A stretch of DNA of 64,000 bases from Epithemia pelagica (Eukaryota; Bacillariophyta; Bacillariophyceae; Surirellales; Surirellaceae): assembly GCA_946965045.2 (NCBI GenBank), contig OX337229.1:310001-374000 (forward strand), in the 5' to 3' direction. This document shows positions 62,829 through 64,000 of this stretch, in pieces. Position numbers and translations under genes: made by a program. Numbering within the stretch: position 1 is the stretch's first letter; every line of letters begins with the position of its first letter. Under the pieces are notes generated by a model, which ran no database searches, was not told the origin of the DNA, and worked only from the letters and a program-made list of their open reading frames with translations.

Positions 62829-63905
62829 GAACGTCCTCAGCAAGCCTTGTTGCGCTACTTTTTAACCTTGGCCGTACTGGAAGGAGCGGCAGATGATTTG
62901 ATTTTGGTCACCGGACAAGAATTGCAGCACCAATTGCAACAAGCCTTTACCGTTTCGCGCATGACAAACCACCATGACGACGACAACACTGATGCTGACG
63001 AAATGAACCTAGATCGTTGGTTTCGATATGGCCGGTTGTTGGCCGCACGTGTCTTGTGGCGTGCCACACCCATTACAGTTTTGGGACGGTTGGTGACGGT
63101 AGAAGATGAAGCCGTCCAAACGGCACTGCAAGTGCGACAAGCAGGGGCTGAGGCAGCCCTCAAGGCTCGATTGGAAGCCGAAGCCGTAGCCCATGCACGG
63201 CAACAAGAAGCCAAGGCCGAACAAGCTCGACAACGGCTCACTCGGACTCGATTAGTGGTCTTTTATCACAAACATGCTCCGGAAAAAGAAGCCAACGTTG
63301 ACAAAATATTATCAACTACGCTGGTCGATTAGAGATATTGAATGCGAAACTCTTGAAACATATGGAGAATCCTTCGAACCGGCCTTGGGGAACAACAACC
63401 AAGGGACATTGTCGAAAAACTAAAACCGGGCCAAAAGTCGGCATCTTCTACATCCACAACTGAACATGGCAAGAAACCACCATTGCCACATCCTCACAAA
63501 CGGTCCAAAAGCTTGTTGGGAGTTGGGATTGGGAGGACGAAAGAAATCCGCGACGGTGGAGGACGAAACACAAGACGATGCCGACGATGAACATGAGACT
63601 GCTGGTTCGAATCCGTTCTTATCCAAAGCTTCTCGTGTCAACCGGAAACCAGATCAAGTGGCTGTCTTTGTGGCAGCCGAGGAAGTTTTGCCGGTCGTTT
63701 GTGGATGTACCTATGGACCTCGACAACGGCGACGACAACAATCGGCAGGAACCAAGGAAGTGAAACAAGAGACTCCCAACAACGACAGTGTGAATGTGCA
63801 ATGTCATTTGGACGATGGTTCGTCCCAGTTTGCCTTGGAGCCGTTGAAGTATTTGTTGGTCGATAGTTGATCCGAAGAAGCGACGTCCGAAGTCCGAACA
63901 GGATG
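62829..63905 (+). pseudogene. Partial broken copy of the TBC1D23-like gene
   Basis: This stretch repeats about 31640-32705 of the TBC1D23-like gene in the same orientation, 31 kb away: the end of the TBC domain, the Ala/Gln helix (AEAALKARL.AEA.AHARQQ) and the linker up to the start of the rhodanese domain. It lacks both ends of the gene. A 1-nt deletion near 63311 (ATTATC-AACTA for ATTATCCAACTA) shifts the frame and leads to TAG at about 63330. A second 1-nt deletion near 63357 and a 7-nt insertion near 63520 follow. The frame reopens at 63466 and ends when CGA becomes TGA at 63868. The 5' end at 62829 and the 3' end near 63900 join unrelated sequence. It is a non-functional segmental duplicate. 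Confidence 0.9.
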
Positions 63906-64000
63906 CTGTGTCTTGGTGGCTGGTCGATCGGCCAGCGATAGACTGCTTGCTTGGACGAATCCAACCCATTTCCAAGAGGAATTGTCAATGCGATTTCGGT
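63906..64000. other. Unassigned right edge
   Basis: Sequence past the end of homology to the TBC1D23-like gene. Too short to interpret. Confidence 0.4.

Overview
The window looks like nuclear DNA of a photosynthetic diatom, probably a pennate one, although the species cannot be fixed from sequence alone. The evidence is: eukaryotic informational and trafficking genes (20S proteasome alpha-4, PRMT5, RNA polymerase III subunit RPC10/POLR3K, long-form tRNase Z, Dus1, a TBC1D23-like protein); short GT-AG introns of about 90-175 nt; several proteins with signal peptides ending in an A-x-A|F motif typical of complex-plastid import; a DUF6824 protein of the kind expanded in diatoms; and many Ser/Thr/Gln/Asn homopolymers.

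Layout. 1-15 kb: 3' part of an annexin, an S28 serine carboxypeptidase, a tandem pair of GT31/fringe-like glycosyltransferases, a small plastid-targeted protein and tRNase Z. 15-21.6 kb: a DUF6824 gene and a gene of an unnamed diatom family, separated by 3.7 kb without a convincing gene. 21.6-26.1 kb: repeat-rich and gene-poor, holding a 583-bp TIR element with a target-site duplication, a perfect 42-bp inverted repeat around it, one small targeted protein and a 105/113-bp tandem duplication. 26-46.8 kb: dense genes: an FAD oxidoreductase of the SelD-N-terminal type, TBC1D23-like, PlsC acyltransferase, PRMT5, Dus1, a fibrillin (PAP) protein with four extra repeats, and an unknown plastid protein. 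47-62 kb: bestrophin, PSMA7, POLR3K, a twin-CX9C protein, a PhoX-like secreted phosphatase interrupted by an in-frame TGA, a second member of the unnamed diatom family, a NUDX14-like ADP-sugar diphosphatase and a GST. 62.8-64 kb: a broken partial copy of the TBC1D23-like gene.

Functional grouping. The genes are independent eukaryotic transcription units, not an operon. Four products (9.2, 23.9, 43.2 and 45.9 kb) carry likely plastid presequences, and the three palindromic TGACGTCA (CRE-like) sites seen outside the transposon lie upstream of these genes. Most open frames start at non-ATG codons, so starts were reset to ATG. Seven introns were placed by combining splice signals, reading phase and family homology or a paralogue; the intron of the small plastid gene at 9.2 kb rests on phase alone.
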